Of a stretch of 7,254 bases of DNA, positions 5,747-7,254 are shown in pieces; the stretch's first letter is position 1, and the number at the start of each line of letters is the position of its first letter. The notes below the pieces were generated by a model. That model was not told the DNA's origin, searched no databases, and saw only the letters and a list, made by a program, of their open reading frames with translations. The stretch is from Chloroflexota bacterium. Its GTDB lineage: Bacteria; Chloroflexota; Anaerolineae; Anaerolineales; Villigracilaceae. Both the position numbers and the translations under genes were made by a program. The stretch covers positions 1 through 7,254 of the forward strand of contig JAJYOO010000114.1 of NCBI GenBank assembly GCA_021796155.1. The letters run 5' to 3'.

Positions 5747-6793
5747 CTACCGTTTCAAAATATCAAGCGTCATTCCTTTTAGCGCAGCATACAAGAATGC
5801 CAACGTATTCTTCCAATCATCAATGCGAGAGAGACTCATAGCGGTGTGCGTATACCGATGCGGCACTGAGATGGATATAACCGGCACACCTGCCACCCCG
5901 CGTTGGATGGCTCCCGCGTCCGTGCCGCCTCCGCCCGGCTGACGGATTTGATATGGGATTTTTTCTTTCTCTGCCGTCTCTCGCATAAAACGAACGAGCC
6001 GTGGATCATCAATTGTGGATGAATTCGCGACGTAGATCGCCGGGCCGAGTCCAAGTTTGGTATTGTAAAATGTATTCTCGCCTTCCGCCTGCATTGGCAA
6101 ATCGTTTGCAGGTGTGGCATCAATCGCGATAGCCAAATCCGGATGGAAATAATGCGCTGCGACTTTTGCGCCGCGCAATCCTATTTCTTCCTGCACAGTG
6201 AAAGCAGCCAACAAATCAATATTTGGCGGCGCGGACTTGACCAATTCAATCAGTGTCGCGACGCCGATTCGATCATCAACGGATTTCGACATGATCGAAG
6301 GCCCTACGCGTCTGAAGTTTGGCGCAAACGTTCCGCGGTCGCCAATTTTGGCTTTGCCGTCCAAGCCAAGATCAACGCGCAACGCGTCTGCTGAAATCGC
6401 ACGTTGTCGCTCATCACTCGTTGTCAAATGAATCGGTTTCGCACCAATCACACCAGGCGTATGTTCTCCGCCAACAACGACTTGTTTTCCAACCAGATTA
6501 CGCGGATCAATGCCGCCGATGGCCGTGAACTCGAACAAGCCATCGCCATCATCCGCAACCAGCATAAAGCCGACTTCGTCCATGTGCGCGTCAAGCATTA
6601 CACGCAGACGTTTCGCATCACGTCCATTTTTGGTAACCAGTAGGTTACCAAGCGCGTCCACTCTCGTTTCATCGGCATAATCTTTGACTTCATCCAAAAC
6701 GATCTTGCGAACCTCGCCTTCATCACCGGAAACAGAAACGGCGCGGCAAAGTTTTTCAAGTAGTTTCAATTGAGTGTTGGCAATGGTCGGCAT
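5747..6793 (-). CDS. M42 family metallo-aminopeptidase (first complete copy in operon order)
   Basis: This 348-aa protein is a second M42 family member, a dinuclear metal aminopeptidase expected to form a cytosolic TET-like particle. The metal and catalytic residues are all present: H70 in LDAHMDEVG, D173-D174 in KSVDDRIG, E202-E203 in VQEEIGLRG, D225 in IAIDATP and H316 in RYTHT. GGGGTDAGAIQ (287-297) is the usual substrate-side loop. It differs widely from the copy at 3950-4951, so the duplication is old. ATG 6793 is preferred: the protein then begins MPTIANTQLKLLEKLCRAVSV, close to the family start. The upstream in-frame TTG at 6814 is less likely. Only a weak GGA precedes the ATG. It is 45 nt behind the partial M42 gene and 66 nt ahead of the S51 gene. 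Confidence 0.94.
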   Translation of the reverse strand: MPTIANTQLKLLEKLCRAVSVSGDEGEVRKIVLDEVKDYADETRVDALGNLLVTKNGRDAKRLRVMLDAHMDEVGFMLVADDGDGLFEFTAIGGIDPRNLVGKQVVVGGEHTPGVIGAKPIHLTTSDERQRAISADALRVDLGLDGKAKIGDRGTFAPNFRRVGPSIMSKSVDDRIGVATLIELVKSAPPNIDLLAAFTVQEEIGLRGAKVAAHYFHPDLAIAIDATPANDLPMQAEGENTFYNTKLGLGPAIYVANSSTIDDPRLVRFMRETAEKEKIPYQIRQPGGGGTDAGAIQRGVAGVPVISISVPHRYTHTAMSLSRIDDWKNTLAFLYAALKGMTLDILKR

Positions 6794-6838
6794 TATGATT
6801 CCAAAACGCAACAAGTAAAATGCAACAAAACCTACGAA

Positions 6839-7254
6839 TTATTCTTCATCCCAAACAATTGTGGAAATGAAACCTGGTTTCAAGCCGCCAATAAATTCCG
6901 AAAGCAGGCGGCCAACGCGCTGGACATCTTTGATCGCGATGACTTCCACGGGCGTGTGCATATAACGCAGCGGAATTTCAAGCAGCATCGTCGGAATACC
7001 TTCACGTGCGACTTGAATCGAATAAGCATCCGTGCCAGAATGCAAAGGGACGAGTTCCATTGCGACCGGGATTTCAAGTTTATCAGCCAGCTCTTTGAAT
7101 TTTTTATAAAGAAACGGATGCAGGTTTGCGCCCCAGCCAAGCGTCGGACCTTTGCCCAGTGGGAACGTTTCCCAGCCGTTCGCGCCGGGACTTTTTGCAT
7201 AGGTCACATCAACGACAATGGCCAAATCGGGATGCAAATCAAATGCGGATGTAG
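6839..7254 (-). CDS. M42 family metallopeptidase (partial, 5' part outside the window)
   Basis: The visible 138 codons are the C-terminal part of a third M42 peptidase. The first visible residues TSAFDLHPDLAIVVDVT contain the metal-binding aspartate (VVDVT), followed by GKGPTLGWGANLHP, HSGTDAYSIQ and RYMHTPVEV with the last metal-binding histidine. It ends ISTIVWDEE, so the C terminus is complete. The N-terminal histidine, the DD pair and the EE pair lie beyond the right edge and cannot be checked. It is first in the visible operon, followed by another M42 gene after 45 bp. Its stop is TAA at 6839-6841. Confidence 0.92.
   Translation of the reverse strand, partial: TSAFDLHPDLAIVVDVTYAKSPGANGWETFPLGKGPTLGWGANLHPFLYKKFKELADKLEIPVAMELVPLHSGTDAYSIQVAREGIPTMLLEIPLRYMHTPVEVIAIKDVQRVGRLLSEFIGGLKPGFISTIVWDEE

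Noticed and set aside
6794..6838. Promoter between the partial and complete M42 genes
   Set aside because: TTGTTG occurs twice and CATAAT overlaps the start codon region, but the spacings (about 25 and 11 bp) do not fit a sigma-70 promoter.

Overview
The window looks like ordinary chromosomal DNA of a free-living bacterium with mid-range GC. Gene content and style (a T-box in front of serS, DUF456 membrane protein, several M42 peptidases in tandem, short dispersed palindromes) fit Chloroflexota, perhaps Anaerolineae. This taxonomic guess is inference and rests on no diagnostic marker.

Left part (1-851): the N-terminal part of a two-component response regulator on the minus strand runs off the left edge. 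It is divergent from a complete small monotopic phosphoglycosyl transferase on the plus strand (PglC/WcaJ-type sugar transferase). A short shared intergenic region separates them.

Centre-left (848-2519): a consensus sigma-70 promoter, whose -35 box overlaps the sugar transferase stop codon, drives a long leader. The leader is a complete serine-specific T-box riboswitch: Stem I with a UCC specifier, a pseudoknot, Stem III, an antiterminator with a TGGC bulge and a competing terminator. It controls serS (seryl-tRNA synthetase, 422 aa). A CACAAAG-type dispersed inverted repeat sits between the attenuator and the serS ribosome binding site.

Centre (2579-3443): a DUF456 membrane protein is followed by a 92-aa hydrophobic protein of unknown function. 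A perfect 21-bp inverted repeat then acts as a bidirectional terminator between convergent transcription units.

Right part (3465-7254, all minus strand): a peptidase operon. In transcription order it holds the 3' end of an M42 metallopeptidase, a complete M42 metallopeptidase, a dipeptidase E-like S51 serine peptidase broken by a single-base frameshift, a second complete M42 metallopeptidase, and a 160-aa protein of unknown function. The set probably finishes cytosolic peptide breakdown, with three M42 paralogues trimming N termini and the S51 enzyme perhaps cutting Asp-X peptides. No wholly new system is evident. The points most worth checking are the serine T-box, the frameshift in the S51 gene, the M42 array and the unknown protein at the end of the operon.
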